Notes: generated by a model not told the origin, from the letters alone. A stretch of DNA of 64,000 nt from Bacillus mesophilus (GCF_011008845.1 NZ_JAAIWM010000001.1:620001-684000), one strand, 5' to 3'; shown: positions 1-10,233, counted from the first letter of the stretch. A program made the numbers and translations.

Positions 1-30
1 GATCAGCTTTTTAAAAAATGATGCTTTCAT
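1..30 (-). CDS. 5' end of a gene running off the window edge
   Basis: An ATG on the minus strand at 30 opens a frame of ten codons (MKASFFKKLI) that runs out of the window. A run of five G's about eight bases upstream could be the ribosome binding site. The gene would lie downstream of hemH in the same direction but beyond the hemH terminator, so it is probably a separate unit. In B. subtilis yhgD and yhgE lie near this position, but ten residues are too few to identify it. Confidence 0.35.
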   Translation of the reverse strand, partial: MKASFFKKLI

Positions 31-238
31 TACCTAACCCCCAATTTAATTATTTATGGATGAAAATGAATGGAAATAACCCTCTATAAATGCATAGGCT
101 ACCGTGTTAAACATTTGTATTATGTACATCAGATAGCAAACTATCCCTTTTTGTGGAGTTGTTTCCATTGCAAATCATGTATCTCAGGAATTATTGTTTA
201 CTAATGTTGGCGAAATAAACAAAACCTGAATATAAAAA

Positions 239-279
239 AAAAAATCCAAAAAAGGGAAACCTTTATAAAAAGGTTTCCC
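239..279 (-). terminator. Rho-independent terminator of hemE-hemH
   Basis: Inverted repeat GGGAAACCTTT / AAAGGTTTCCC (254-264 and 269-279), followed on the minus strand by two T runs. It lies about 40 bases past the hemH stop. Confidence 0.85.
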
Positions 280-319
280 AAACTAGTTTATATTATTAAT
301 AAGTTCCTTCTCACTATCT

Positions 320-1261
320 TTATCTCTGTACATTACTTGAGATTTTACTTAGCACTACTGTAGACATTGCATCAACAAATTCTGGCTTAGCATTTGGCAT
401 TTCAGGTCTATAGTAGCTCACACCCAGTTCATCTGTAACTGTTTTACATTCAACATCGTTATCAAATAATACTTCTAGATGGTCTGATACAAACCCAACA
501 GGTATATATACAAATGCCTTATATTGCTTTGCCTCGTATAAATCTCTAGTTAGATCCTGAACATCTGGCCCAATCCATGGTTCTGGAGTATTTCCAGCAC
601 TTTGCCAGCCCACCTCATAAGCCGTAATTCCAGCTTGCTTAGCAATTAAATCAGCTGTTTCTTGTAGCTGATTAGGGTACGGGTCACCAGCAGCAATAAT
701 TTTCTCAGGAAGACTATGTGCCGAAACAATTAAAACAGCATGATTTCGCTCATCCTCAGTCATTGAGGCATATGTAGTCTGAAGTTGATCCACCCAATAT
801 TGGATAAATTTAGGCTCATTATACCAACTTTCAACACTATAAATTGTTGGTCCACCAATCTTTTCAGATTCTTCCTTAGCACGACCATTATAAGACTTGA
901 TGCTAAATGTTGAAAAGTGAGGTGCTAATACAATACTAACCGCCTCTTCTATCCCGTCTTGTTTCATTTGTTGAACAGCATCTTCAACAAAAGGTTCTAT
1001 ATGTTTTAATCCTAAGTACATTTTAAACTCAATGTCATCCTGAATTTTATTCAAATGACTCTCAAGTGCTTCTGCTTGTTCTAATGTAATCTTAGCTAAT
1101 GGAGAAATACCACCAATTGCTTCATAGCGTTGTCTTAAATCTTCTAGACTTTCTGGTGACGGTTTTCTTCCATGACGAATATGTGTATAAAAACGTTCTA
1201 AATCTTCCTCTTTATATGGAGTACCATAGGCCATAACTAATAAACCCATTTTTTTCTTCAT
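320..1261 (-). CDS. hemH: Ferrochelatase (coproporphyrin ferrochelatase type)
   Basis: 313 residues, against 310 for the B. subtilis enzyme. The SAHSLPEK block carries the metal-site histidine (about His182), and [12 protein letters not shown] carries the partner glutamate (about Glu263), matching B. subtilis His183 and Glu264. The family inserts ferrous iron into coproporphyrin III (Gram-positive route) or protoporphyrin IX. The protein is soluble, with no signal peptide. It starts 18 bases after the hemE stop, so the two are co-transcribed. The third gene of the pathway, hemY, is about 9 kb away instead of following directly as in B. subtilis. Confidence 0.96.
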   Translation of the reverse strand: MKKKMGLLVMAYGTPYKEEDLERFYTHIRHGRKPSPESLEDLRQRYEAIGGISPLAKITLEQAEALESHLNKIQDDIEFKMYLGLKHIEPFVEDAVQQMKQDGIEEAVSIVLAPHFSTFSIKSYNGRAKEESEKIGGPTIYSVESWYNEPKFIQYWVDQLQTTYASMTEDERNHAVLIVSAHSLPEKIIAAGDPYPNQLQETADLIAKQAGITAYEVGWQSAGNTPEPWIGPDVQDLTRDLYEAKQYKAFVYIPVGFVSDHLEVLFDNDVECKTVTDELGVSYYRPEMPNAKPEFVDAMSTVVLSKISSNVQR

Positions 1262-1279
1262 ACTAACATCCCTTCCCCA

Positions 1280-2323
1280 TTACATTCTAGATGAGCTATA
1301 TTCATGTACAAAAGTAGTTAACTTTTTAAGTGTTTCAACGTTGACTTCAGGAAATACACCGTGTCCTAAATTAAAGATATAACCAGGTTGTTTCATTCCT
1401 TGATCAAGAATAATCTTAACACGCTCTTCAATCACATCCCATGGAGCTAAAAGGTACGAAGGATCTAAGTTCCCCATTACAGGCTTAGTAATTCCTTTCT
1501 CACGAGCTTCATTAATTTGAATGCGCCAGTCCAGACCAACCACATCTAAAGGTAGGTCATGCCATTCATTAACTAAGTGACTTGCGCCCACACCAAACAT
1601 AATTAGAGGCACGTTTTCTTCTTTTAATGCCGTAAAGATTCTTTCCATCGTCGGTTTAATAAACACACGATAATCTTCTACATTTAGTTGGCCAACCCAA
1701 GAATCAAAAATTTGAAATGCTTTTGCGCCAGCTTCAATCTGTGATTTTGCATATGTAATTGTCATATCAGCCAATTTATCCATTAGTAAGAACCATGCTT
1801 TACTTTCACCGTACATGAATGCTTTTGTCTTATGATAGCCTTTAGAAGGGCCGCCTTCAATCATATAGCTCGCAAGTGTAAACGGAGCACCAGCAAAACC
1901 AATTAATGGAACCTCAAGCTGCTCTCTTGTTAATAATTTAATGGTATCGAGTACATATGGCACATCCTGTTCAGGATGAATTTCTCCCAGTTTCTCAACG
2001 TCACCTAGCGACTTAATTGGATTTGAGATGACAGGACCGATTCCAGCTTTTATATCAACATCTACTCCAATTGCGGGTAGTGGAGACATAATGTCCTTAT
2101 ATAGAATCGCAGCATCAACATTATACTGATCGACAGGGAGCTTAGTAACATATGCACAAAGCTCTGGTTGATGGGTGATCTCAAATAAAGAATACTTCTC
2201 CTTAATCTTTCTGTATTCCGGCTGTGATCTACCAGCTTGTCTCATATACCAAACTGGTACATGGTCTGTTTTTTCTCCTCTACAGGCCTTTAAATATGTA
2301 TCATTAAACGTTGTTATTGCCAT
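1280..2323 (-). CDS. hemE: Uroporphyrinogen III decarboxylase
   Basis: 347 residues from the chosen start. The N-terminal signature [13 protein letters not shown] (about 26-38) holds the substrate-binding arginines, followed by YKDIMSPL and [16 protein letters not shown], all typical of HemE. It decarboxylates the four acetate side chains of uroporphyrinogen III to give coproporphyrinogen III in the cytosol. An in-frame ATG exists at 2359 but has no ribosome binding site. The ATG at 2323 has GGAAGGTG seven bases upstream and gives the usual family length, so I use it. First gene of the hemE-hemH unit. Confidence 0.96.
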   Translation of the reverse strand: MAITTFNDTYLKACRGEKTDHVPVWYMRQAGRSQPEYRKIKEKYSLFEITHQPELCAYVTKLPVDQYNVDAAILYKDIMSPLPAIGVDVDIKAGIGPVISNPIKSLGDVEKLGEIHPEQDVPYVLDTIKLLTREQLEVPLIGFAGAPFTLASYMIEGGPSKGYHKTKAFMYGESKAWFLLMDKLADMTITYAKSQIEAGAKAFQIFDSWVGQLNVEDYRVFIKPTMERIFTALKEENVPLIMFGVGASHLVNEWHDLPLDVVGLDWRIQINEAREKGITKPVMGNLDPSYLLAPWDVIEERVKIILDQGMKQPGYIFNLGHGVFPEVNVETLKKLTTFVHEYSSSRM

Positions 2324-2381
2324 TATTCCACACCTTCCGTATCTGACTAATCTATCCATTATTTTTCTATTAACCCACTAT

Positions 2382-2411
2382 ACTATACAACATTTATAAA
2401 ATTTGTGTCGA
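2382..2411 (-). promoter_or_regulatory. Possible sigma-A promoter of hemE-hemH
   Basis: On the minus strand TCGACA (2406-2411) and TATAGT (2382-2387) are separated by 18 bases, about 50 bases upstream of the hemE start. The spacing is acceptable and the -10 is good, but the -35 has one mismatch. Inference from sequence only. Confidence 0.4.
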
Positions 2412-2537
2412 GATTGACCATACAATTCATAAAAAAGTCAAGATTTGCTTATATTTGTGGCGGTTTTATTACTTATTTAGACTAAAAGTTATAACACTCA
2501 AAGTGGTTTTCTTCTAGCTTTCATTCTAAACAGATTC

Positions 2538-2569
2538 AAAAAAAATGCCTCTTATATTTAATAAGAGGC
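2538..2569 (-). terminator. Terminator overlapping the pbpF stop codon
   Basis: Stem GCCTCTTAT / ATAAGAGGC (2547-2555 and 2561-2569) with eight T's following on the minus strand. The stem begins inside the TAG stop codon of the penicillin-binding protein gene. Confidence 0.85.
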
Positions 2570-4701
2570 TACGATCCGATTTTCGCTCTTACAGTGTTTG
2601 AAGGTGTTCCGCTCTCTTCTGTTTGTGGATTATACGGGATCACTCGATAACTTGGGAGGTTAAATATATTCACATTTTCTACATCAAACTGTTCCTCTCC
2701 TGTTACCTCCCCAATTAAACTCCACTCATTGTCCTTTTCTTCATACACTTGATACATGACGCGCTGATCTTGGACAGAATTCCATTGTAACTGAACTGTA
2801 AATAATCCAAATGCTTTGAAGGTTAGATGTGCTGAAAGCTTCGTATCTTCTGGTAATTGTATTGGCTTTTCCAATTCGGCTACTCCACTTGGTGCTATAA
2901 AGCTTGCTGTTTCATCTAATTGTGATGATGAAAGAATCTTCTTAAAAAGAGTTGTTGGATAAGAACTTCCTTTTTTCAAATAATGTTGATCATCTGTAGT
3001 ATCGTATCCCATCCATAAAGCACCAACTACATCAGGTGTATATCCTACAAACCACGCATCACGCGATGCACCGGGAATGTTCGTATAGGAAGTTGTCCCT
3101 GTCTTACCTGCTAGACTTCCACCAAACTCACCAGCTCTTGCTGTCCCCTCTTCAACAACTGACTCAAGCATTCGTGTAACATACCACGCGGTTTGAGGAG
3201 AGAAAACCTCTTTTTCAACGACTTCAGTAGAAGCGATTAATTCACCTTCTTGATTCGTCATTTTTTTGATAAAATAAGGTTCTACTACTTTTCCTTCCTT
3301 AGCGAAGGCCCGATAGGCTTTTGTCATTTCTAGTGGGGAGGTCCCCTTTTCGAGTCCACCTAAAGCGATGGCTAATCCTTTATCCGGTATTGAAATCCCA
3401 GCTTTATCAATATATTTCTTTCCTACATCAATGCCAATCTTATCTAATAACCATACAGCAGGTGCATTAGCAGAGCTCGTAATCGCATCATACATAGAGA
3501 TTTTCCCTTTATAAACACCACTATAGTTTTCAGGAGAATAAGTACCATAGCTCAACTTTTGGTCAACTAGCAGTGAGTAAGGGTGATAATCCTCTTCTTC
3601 TAACGCAGGACCATAAACGGCTAAAGGCTTAAGTGTTGAACCTGGTTGCCGCTTTACAATTGTTCTGTTGATCCCCTTATGAACATAATTGCGGCCGCCT
3701 ACAACAGCTAATACTCCACCATCTTTGGCATCCATTAGCACAAATGAACCCTCAACAGTTTCATCGGTACCCGGGAAAAATTCTTCTTTCTTAAAGAGCT
3801 CATACGCAACTTGTTGAACTTGAAGATCAATTGGTACTGTAATCATATACCCACCCGTCATTAACTCTTCATTTGACAAGTTAAATCGCTGCTTAGCTTC
3901 TTCCATAACCATATCAATGTAAGTAGCAAAAGCAGGATTTTTAGCATAGTCATTCGCCTGTAAAGTAACAACCTTCCCCTTTGCCCTAACTGCTTCTTCA
4001 GAACTAATAAATCCCTTCTTGTCCATCATGTCGATTACAAGATTACGACGTGATGTACTCTTATCAATATCATTAATAGGAGAGTAATAAGTAGGACTTT
4101 TAGGGATTCCCGCTAGTAGCGCCCCCTCTTCAAGAGATAACTCTGAAACAGTTTTATTGAAGTAAAGCTGTGCTGCCGTTTCAATTCCATAAGCACCATG
4201 CCCAAAATAAATCTGATTCAAATACATTTCTAACAACTTCTTCTTACTATATCTTCGTTCAAGATTAATGGAGATGATTGCTTCCTTAGTTTTTCTTAAC
4301 CATGTTTTCTCATTAGAAAGAAATACATTTTTAGCAAGTTGCTGTGTGATGGTACTGCCGCCTTCCACTTTACTACCTGCAATTAAATCTTTGTATAGTG
4401 CTCTAACAATAGCTTTGAGATCAATTCCATGGTGATCGTAGAATCTTGCATCTTCAATGGAAATAAATGCCTCTTGAACATGTGATGGTATTTGATCGAT
4501 CGTCACGAGATCACGGTCTTCAATATAAAGCTTTGAAATAACACTCCCGTTTTGATCTACCAGTGTCGTTGTTGAATCCATCACTAGCTTTTGTTCATCA
4601 ATAACCTTATTTCCAGCAAGTAATATGAAGATATAGCCTGTTAGTCCGATAACGAATGTCAAAACTATAGCAATTGCCCCAACTAGTAGCTTTCGTTTCA
4701 T
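2569..4701 (-). CDS. pbpF: Class A penicillin-binding protein (PBP2C/PbpF type)
   Basis: 710 residues from the chosen start, close to B. subtilis PbpF (714). One N-terminal membrane anchor, then a glycosyltransferase domain with EDARFYDHHG and the GGSTITQQLAKN block, then a transpeptidase domain with the catalytic STLK in RQPGSTLKPL, the SSAN motif and KTGTT. A short beta-rich C-terminal tail follows. The protein polymerises and cross-links peptidoglycan outside the membrane; in B. subtilis it is linked to sporulation. The ATG at 4701 is preceded by GAGGTGG at six bases. An upstream ATG at 4722 lies in poorer context. It neighbours hemE-hemH and hmoB, as in the B. subtilis region. Confidence 0.93.
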   Translation of the reverse strand: MKRKLLVGAIAIVLTFVIGLTGYIFILLAGNKVIDEQKLVMDSTTTLVDQNGSVISKLYIEDRDLVTIDQIPSHVQEAFISIEDARFYDHHGIDLKAIVRALYKDLIAGSKVEGGSTITQQLAKNVFLSNEKTWLRKTKEAIISINLERRYSKKKLLEMYLNQIYFGHGAYGIETAAQLYFNKTVSELSLEEGALLAGIPKSPTYYSPINDIDKSTSRRNLVIDMMDKKGFISSEEAVRAKGKVVTLQANDYAKNPAFATYIDMVMEEAKQRFNLSNEELMTGGYMITVPIDLQVQQVAYELFKKEEFFPGTDETVEGSFVLMDAKDGGVLAVVGGRNYVHKGINRTIVKRQPGSTLKPLAVYGPALEEEDYHPYSLLVDQKLSYGTYSPENYSGVYKGKISMYDAITSSANAPAVWLLDKIGIDVGKKYIDKAGISIPDKGLAIALGGLEKGTSPLEMTKAYRAFAKEGKVVEPYFIKKMTNQEGELIASTEVVEKEVFSPQTAWYVTRMLESVVEEGTARAGEFGGSLAGKTGTTSYTNIPGASRDAWFVGYTPDVVGALWMGYDTTDDQHYLKKGSSYPTTLFKKILSSSQLDETASFIAPSGVAELEKPIQLPEDTKLSAHLTFKAFGLFTVQLQWNSVQDQRVMYQVYEEKDNEWSLIGEVTGEEQFDVENVNIFNLPSYRVIPYNPQTEESGTPSNTVRAKIGS

Positions 4702-4853
4702 ATTTTGCCACCTCTTTTTCATTACGTCCTACTATCATACACGAATACTATTTTAACTTTTCTCTTGTTACAAGATTCGTTTTCTATCCTTTTCCTCATT
4801 TAGTATCCTATAAACCTAACCTGATTATGTATGAATTTCCAAAAGCACCTAAT

Positions 4854-4882
4854 TTTACTTACTGCCTAACAATCTATATAAT
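4854..4882 (+). promoter_or_regulatory. Likely sigma-A promoter of hmoB
   Basis: TTTACT (4854-4859), a 17-base spacer and a consensus TATAAT (4877-4882), 20 bases upstream of the hmoB start. Confidence 0.6.
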
Positions 4883-4902
4883 GTTCATAAGGAGGGTTTG
4901 AC

Positions 4903-5412
4903 ATGAAAATATACATAACAAGTGGAACACAAGATTATTTACAAAAAATTGTCGATGAAAACGAAGGACAAACTTTAATCCTACTGCAAGATATTGATGA
5001 GCAAACCATGTTACTCCATGAGACTAACAATGAAACTATATTTAATGAAGGTAGAGAATATGAAGTTCTAGATCAAACCGGTGAATTAACGAGTACTGGT
5101 TATGCTGTTTTAAACAATATACCTGTAACAGACGAAGGGCGTCCTTTATTTGAATATCGTTTTAAAAACCGCGCACGTATGGTTGAGGATGAACCTGGAT
5201 TCGTTGCAATTCGAGTGTTACGACCACTAAACAGCGATACCTATATTATTTTAACTCTATGGCAAAGTGAAAAAGACTTCCTTAGCTGGCAAACCTCAAA
5301 AGCATATGATCACGCTCATAAAAAGCGTGGGACAGCCGAAGGTGTTGATCAGCAACCTATTTTCCCAAGGCCTTCATACGCAACAAAATATAATATCGTA
5401 GAATTAAAATAG
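4903..5412 (+). CDS. hmoB: Heme-degrading monooxygenase HmoB
   Basis: 169 residues, close to B. subtilis HmoB/YhgC (166). The blocks VLNNIPVTDEGRPLFEYRFKNRA, EPGFVAIRVLRPL and AHKKRGT follow the B. subtilis sequence closely as I recall it. The C-terminal half is the ABM (antibiotic biosynthesis monooxygenase) fold that binds and oxidatively opens heme, releasing iron. Soluble. AAGGAGGG precedes the ATG at a good distance. It is transcribed divergently from pbpF and lies beside hemE-hemH, so heme synthesis and breakdown genes are neighbours. A weak hairpin followed by seven T's (5456-5484) may end the transcript. Confidence 0.93.
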   Translation: MKIYITSGTQDYLQKIVDENEGQTLILLQDIDEQTMLLHETNNETIFNEGREYEVLDQTGELTSTGYAVLNNIPVTDEGRPLFEYRFKNRARMVEDEPGFVAIRVLRPLNSDTYIILTLWQSEKDFLSWQTSKAYDHAHKKRGTAEGVDQQPIFPRPSYATKYNIVELK

Positions 5413-5978
5413 GAAATAGAGGCATATTGAAATCTAAAGTGTACCCTTTGTAAAGGACATTTTAATCTTAATATGTCTTTTTTTGTGCTCATTTCAAGTT
5501 TACCTCTTTCCTTCGATACGAAATAACGTCGAATGATACGGAATACCCTCAGATTATTTCCATGGAAATACAAATAACCGACAAAATATCACCCTACTTT
5601 TTTAAAACCTACATTTCCATACTAAAAAGTCCTTCGTTTTCACTTTTTTCAGCAAAAAATATCAAATAAATGCGTAATCACCCTCTCACACGATTCTGCT
5701 TCCATCATATTCAGTAGTTTTCCTGCATCAGAAGTCATAGCCGTTAGCGTGCCATTAGTGTTTATTCTGGGGATTGTTACGACCATCGTTACCCTCTCCT
5801 TACTTTTCCCACCTAATTGTTCATTATGGGCCCCTCAAGAGGTTCCTTTTTTAAAAGATAAGAAAGTATTTAATTTTAGTGTTGTCCTTAAACGGATTTT
5901 TGTAGTAATCCCGCTCCAGCACCTCGAGGTCAAATAATGCGAACATCTGCATGGTTATCTATTTTTCTAGTTAAGGTA
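5413..5978. other. Gene-poor stretch between hmoB and the germination operon
   Basis: No convincing gene in about 570 bases. A short plus-strand frame at 5749-5937 has no ribosome binding site and no family resemblance. On the minus strand, around 5650-5740, a short frame containing AGKLLNMMEAES reads like real protein but has no room for a complete gene; it may be a decayed remnant. Confidence 0.5.
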
Positions 5979-6009
5979 TGAATTGGAAAGCTACTAAATA
6001 TCCATACTA
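5979..6009 (+). promoter_or_regulatory. Sigma-G-type promoter of the ger operon
   Basis: TGAATT (5979-5984), an 18-base spacer and CATACTA (6003-6009). This fits the forespore sigma-G consensus (TGAATA, 17-18, CATACTA) with one mismatch. It lies 43 bases upstream of the first ger gene, and sigma-G control is the known pattern for germinant receptor operons. Confidence 0.72.
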
Positions 6010-6051
6010 CATTCATATCATGATTATCCATTCTAAAGAAGGGTACCTGAA

Positions 6052-7665
6052 ATGAAAAAACTAACAGACTGGGTAAGAGAAAGTCAAAAGCAACAGAATA
6101 AACCAGAAGTTCAGCCTGATAAGAAAACGCCTTTACAAAGGGACCTAGCCTTTTCTATTCAAAAGATTAAGAAAGATATAGGACAAAGTCCGGATGTCAT
6201 TATTCGAGAGATGGTTATTGGAAAGGAAACGAAAACGAAGATTGCTGTCATTTATATTGATGGACTTGTTGATAAACAGTTTGTGCATGAATTTATCCTT
6301 ACTCCTTTGCTTTATTCTATTAGAGAATCTTGTCTCGGAGACGTTAGTTTAACTGGAGAGTCATTTTATGAAATCCTTAAGGACTACTCTCTAACAATCG
6401 GTGAACTGACAACCTTAGAAAGTTATGAGGATGTACTTAATAGGGTATTATCTGGAGATACCGTCTTATTCTTAGATGGTGAGGCTAGTAGCTTTTCCCT
6501 TGGAACAAGAGGATGGGAAGGTCGCGGAGTAGAGGAACCTTCTACAGAACAAGTGATTCGAGGACCAAAGGAAGGTTTTACAGAAACAATCCGAACAAAT
6601 ACCGGCTTGATTAGAAGACGAATTAGAGATAAGAATTTAATGTTTGAATACGTTCAAATAGGAAGGCGTTCAAAAACAGATGTATCTATCGCTTACATGA
6701 AAGACTTAGCGGATGAAAAAATAATACAAGAGGTCAGAGACAGACTTTCACTAATTGATATTGATACTATTCTAGAGGGAGGGTACATCGAAGAATTAAT
6801 TCAAGATGAGACGATGACTCCTTTTCCAACTGTGTATAACACAGAACGACCGGATGTTGTGGTTGGTGGGCTCATGGAAGGAAGAGTTGCTATTATAGTA
6901 GATGGTACTCCTTTTGTTTTACTTGTTCCTGCCTTGTTTATCCACTTTATGCAATCAAGCGAGGATTACTATCAACGTGCCGACATATCCACATTAATAC
7001 GTTTGTTGAGGTTTACCGCATTTCTTATGTCATTATTAGTCCCATCTGCCTATATAGCTGTGACAACCTATCATCAAGAAATGTTACCTACTGCATTACT
7101 TGTCAGTCTTTCAGCTCAGCGAGAAGGTGTACCCTTCCCTGCAGTTGTTGAAGCCCTAATCATGGAGTTAACCTTTGAGATATTACGAGAAGCTGGACTT
7201 AGAATGCCACGTGCCATTGGATCAGCTATTTCTATCGTTGGAGCCCTTGTAATTGGACAAGCAGCCGTAGAAGCTGGACTTATCTCTGCAACAATGGTCA
7301 TTGTTGTATCCTTGACAGCTATTAGTAGCTTTGTTATTCCAAAATTCAATATGAGCATATCTACAAGAATCTTACGGTTTGGGTTTATGATTCTTGCGGC
7401 TACATTTGGGTTATTCGGAATTATTTTAGGACTCCTTGGATTAGTATTTCATTTAACAAGCCTTCGCTCATTTGGTATTCCCTACATGGCGCCTTTTGCT
7501 CCAATTATAACGAGCGATCTTAAGGATACATTAGTCCGTACGCCATTATGGAAAATGAATACGCGTCCAAGACTTATTAATCAAAAAGATATCATAAAAA
7601 ACAAAACACCAGAACCAGATACTAAAACTTCTACAAGTCATTTAAATCAAGGTGATAAGAATTGA
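6052..7665 (+). CDS. Spore germination receptor A subunit (GerA/GerKA family)
   Basis: 537 residues. The hydrophilic N-terminal half carries family motifs such as IRGPKEGFTE (about 176-185) and FPTVYNTERPD (about 262-272). The C-terminal half has several membrane segments (roughly 290-480), then a short hydrophilic tail. A subunits sit in the inner spore membrane and, with B and C, form the receptor that starts germination in response to nutrients. AAGGG lies about nine bases before the ATG. First gene of an A-C-D-B operon; its stop overlaps the next start. The germinant specificity cannot be told from sequence. Confidence 0.93.
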   Translation: MKKLTDWVRESQKQQNKPEVQPDKKTPLQRDLAFSIQKIKKDIGQSPDVIIREMVIGKETKTKIAVIYIDGLVDKQFVHEFILTPLLYSIRESCLGDVSLTGESFYEILKDYSLTIGELTTLESYEDVLNRVLSGDTVLFLDGEASSFSLGTRGWEGRGVEEPSTEQVIRGPKEGFTETIRTNTGLIRRRIRDKNLMFEYVQIGRRSKTDVSIAYMKDLADEKIIQEVRDRLSLIDIDTILEGGYIEELIQDETMTPFPTVYNTERPDVVVGGLMEGRVAIIVDGTPFVLLVPALFIHFMQSSEDYYQRADISTLIRLLRFTAFLMSLLVPSAYIAVTTYHQEMLPTALLVSLSAQREGVPFPAVVEALIMELTFEILREAGLRMPRAIGSAISIVGALVIGQAAVEAGLISATMVIVVSLTAISSFVIPKFNMSISTRILRFGFMILAATFGLFGIILGLLGLVFHLTSLRSFGIPYMAPFAPIITSDLKDTLVRTPLWKMNTRPRLINQKDIIKNKTPEPDTKTSTSHLNQGDKN

Positions 7666-8873
7666 TATTGTCTAATAAAACAAGAGCAATTTGTATAATA
7701 TTAGTTTCCTGCTTGGTATTTAATCTAGCTGGGTGCTGGAGTAGGAATGAATTAACAGAATTAGCCATAGTAAGTGGGATGGGAATTGACTTAGTAGATA
7801 ATGAATACATACTTACGGTTCAAGTATTAAACCCAGGTGAGATTGCCGGTAGTTCATTATCTAGTCGTTTACCTATTACCTCTTATGAATCTAAAGGAAG
7901 AAGTATATTCGAAGCTATTCGAAAACTTTCTAAACAAGCTGCAAAGCGACTATACTTCGCACATTTACGTTTAGTCGTCATTAGTGAAGATGCAGCAAAA
8001 ACTGGAATTGGCAGAATGTTGGAGCTAATGTCAAGAGACCATGAATTTCGTACAGATTTTTATCCTGTAATTGCAAAAGGGGAAAAGGCATCTAAGACAC
8101 TTAAGATTTTAACAGCGATCGAAAAAAATCCTGCAAATAAAATTTTCACTACATTGGATGTTTCTCATTCCTATTGGGCAGCTACCCTTGGAACAAATTT
8201 AGACGACATAATATCAGAAATGACTTTACATGGAGATAATGCTGTATTAGCTGGTATTTTATTGGAAGGTAATCCTGAAATCGGAAACAGATTAGATAAT
8301 GTGGAGATGATTCAGTCTGCAGCATCCATTAATATAGATCATTTGGCAATTTTTAAAGGTGATAAGTTAATTGGATGGTTGAATGAAGATGAAAGTAAAG
8401 GTCATAACTATTTAACAGATAATGTGGATAGTACAGTAGTAGTGGTGGATTGGAAAGATGGTACCATCACGTTTGAAGTTAGAGATACAAAGTCAATGGT
8501 TAAAGCAACTATTAAAGATAATGAACCTCAGATACTCGTAACCCTTTCGACTGAAGTAAATGTTGGAGAAGTACAAGCAAAGGTAGATTTACTGAATGAA
8601 GAGACGATAAAAGAGCTTGAAGAAGAAATAAGTCGCAATCAAAAAGAAAAAATAATGGGAGCTATTGAAAAAGCAAAAGAAATGCAATCTGACATTTTTG
8701 GTTTTGGTGAACTGATACATAGAAAGGACCCTAAGCTATGGAAGAGTATAAAGGAAAACTGGAATGAAGAAGGTTTTGTGAATGTAGATGTGGAACTTGA
8801 GGCCACTACTAGCATCAGACGACTCGGCACGACTAACGAGCCATTTCTTAATGAAATACAAGGTGGGTCATAA
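7662..8873 (+). CDS. Spore germination receptor C subunit lipoprotein (Ger(x)C family)
   Basis: 403 residues with a lipoprotein signal peptide: basic start, hydrophobic stretch and lipobox LAGC (cysteine at about 25). The WSRNELTELAIVSGMGID segment after the cysteine is typical of Ger(x)C proteins. The mature part is the three-domain extracellular fold of the family, ending in a coiled region. The start is a TTG that overlaps the A-subunit stop (TTGA), with GGTG eight bases upstream, implying translational coupling. Works with the A and B subunits in the inner spore membrane. Confidence 0.92.
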   Translation: MILSNKTRAICIILVSCLVFNLAGCWSRNELTELAIVSGMGIDLVDNEYILTVQVLNPGEIAGSSLSSRLPITSYESKGRSIFEAIRKLSKQAAKRLYFAHLRLVVISEDAAKTGIGRMLELMSRDHEFRTDFYPVIAKGEKASKTLKILTAIEKNPANKIFTTLDVSHSYWAATLGTNLDDIISEMTLHGDNAVLAGILLEGNPEIGNRLDNVEMIQSAASINIDHLAIFKGDKLIGWLNEDESKGHNYLTDNVDSTVVVVDWKDGTITFEVRDTKSMVKATIKDNEPQILVTLSTEVNVGEVQAKVDLLNEETIKELEEEISRNQKEKIMGAIEKAKEMQSDIFGFGELIHRKDPKLWKSIKENWNEEGFVNVDVELEATTSIRRLGTTNEPFLNEIQGGS

Positions 8874-8876
8874 TGT

Positions 8877-9125
8877 ATGATGTATGTTAAACTCCTATTT
8901 TTTTTACTCATCGTGAGTACAATCTATTATATAGAAACAAAAAAGTTAAAAAGAAGAGATATGAAGAAGGAAATGAAAATATATACAATATTTCTAATGT
9001 TCTCTTCGGTCGTGTTTATTATTGAGTTAATGGAAATTGAGGTCCCCAACCCCTTAGAAGGAGTGAGAGTGATCTTTGAACCAATAGGAAGAACAATTGA
9101 ACAGTTGTTTACGAGTGGAGGGTAA
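8877..9125 (+). CDS. Small two-helix membrane protein, germination receptor D subunit
   Basis: 82 residues with two hydrophobic segments (about 3-20 and 36-52) joined by a basic loop. Small proteins of this size and topology occur inside many gerA-type operons and have been called D subunits, which modulate receptor function. It starts three bases after the C-subunit stop, with AAGGTGGG upstream of the ATG, and ends just before the B subunit. The role is inferred from position and topology; there is no catalytic motif. Confidence 0.75.
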   Translation: MMYVKLLFFLLIVSTIYYIETKKLKRRDMKKEMKIYTIFLMFSSVVFIIELMEIEVPNPLEGVRVIFEPIGRTIEQLFTSGG

Positions 9126-9129
9126 CAGG

Positions 9130-10233
9130 ATGAACAATGAAACCGTTTATATAAGTCCTCGTCAGTTTTCCATCTTAACATCGTTATTCGTAGTGGGTAG
9201 TGCAGTATTGTTTATCCCTACTATTTTAGTGGGCGCTGCAAAACAAGATGCATGGATTTCTGGTCTATTAGGAATTTTGTTTGGAATTTTACTAGCATGG
9301 TTTTATGGGAATTTGAGTAAAATTGATCCGGATAAAAGTTACATACAATTGTGTATGTTTTCATTTGGAAAATGGGGAGGGGGGCTCATTGCCATCCTTA
9401 CTTTTACATTTCATATCATTTTATCTTGTTTACTTTTATTTGATATTGGGGATTTTTTATTGACACATATCCTAATTGGCACTCCCATAGAAGTAATTTA
9501 CTATATGTTCATTCTTGCAGTAGTGGTTTATAGTACTAGATTGGGAATTGAGCCAATAGCCCGCTCTGCAGAAATTTTTTTCCCATGGTTATTTATGCTA
9601 TTTATTTTAATTTCGTTATTTTTATTACCTCAGATACAAGGTATAAATATCTTACCAGTTTTTGAAGATGGCATCCTCCCCATTCTTAATGGAACCTATT
9701 TTTTCATTGGTTTCCCTTTTGTAGAGATGATTCTATTGCTCATGATTACTCCCCACATTTATGATAAAACTAAGATTACATCCTCTTTTATTAATGGAGT
9801 CGTTTTAGGATCATTCATCCTTTTCGTTCTTGTAGTCATGTGTATATTAGTGCTTGGTCCAGGCTTCTCGATGAGAAATGAATTTCCTATATATGTTTTG
9901 GGGAAAAAGGTAAGTATAGGGAACTTTCTTGAGCGAGTTGAAGTAATCATTGCGATCATTTGGTTTTTAAGCATTTATTTTAAATTAACTATAGTCAGTT
10001 ATTCATTTCTGGTTGGTTTAAGTCAGTTACTTAATATGAAAGACTATAGGCCGCTAACCTTTCCATTTGCTGTTCTAATTATCCCTTTAACATTATTGGT
10101 TATTCCTAGTAGCATTTATCTCAAAGAATTCTCAAAGCATGCTACTACCCCATATATGATATTCATTGGATTTATTTTACCATTATTAGTTTATATGGTT
10201 TCTAAGTGGAAGAAAAAAAATGAGACTTCTTGA
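9130..10233 (+). CDS. Spore germination receptor B subunit (spore permease, APC superfamily)
   Basis: 367 residues from the chosen start, with about ten membrane-spanning helices. The opening SPRQFSILTSLFVVGSAVLF and the GAAKQDAWISGLLGI block are typical of GerB-type permeases. B subunits are thought to form part of the germinant-binding site. An upstream in-frame ATG at 9097 lies inside the preceding gene. The ATG at 9130 has GGAGGG about seven bases upstream and is preferred. Last gene of the operon; a strong terminator follows at 10410. Confidence 0.92.
   Translation: MNNETVYISPRQFSILTSLFVVGSAVLFIPTILVGAAKQDAWISGLLGILFGILLAWFYGNLSKIDPDKSYIQLCMFSFGKWGGGLIAILTFTFHIILSCLLLFDIGDFLLTHILIGTPIEVIYYMFILAVVVYSTRLGIEPIARSAEIFFPWLFMLFILISLFLLPQIQGINILPVFEDGILPILNGTYFFIGFPFVEMILLLMITPHIYDKTKITSSFINGVVLGSFILFVLVVMCILVLGPGFSMRNEFPIYVLGKKVSIGNFLERVEVIIAIIWFLSIYFKLTIVSYSFLVGLSQLLNMKDYRPLTFPFAVLIIPLTLLVIPSSIYLKEFSKHATTPYMIFIGFILPLLVYMVSKWKKKNETS

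Noticed and set aside
5749..5937. 62-codon plus-strand frame before the ger operon
   Set aside because: No ribosome binding site, no family resemblance, and an adjacent region that looks decayed.
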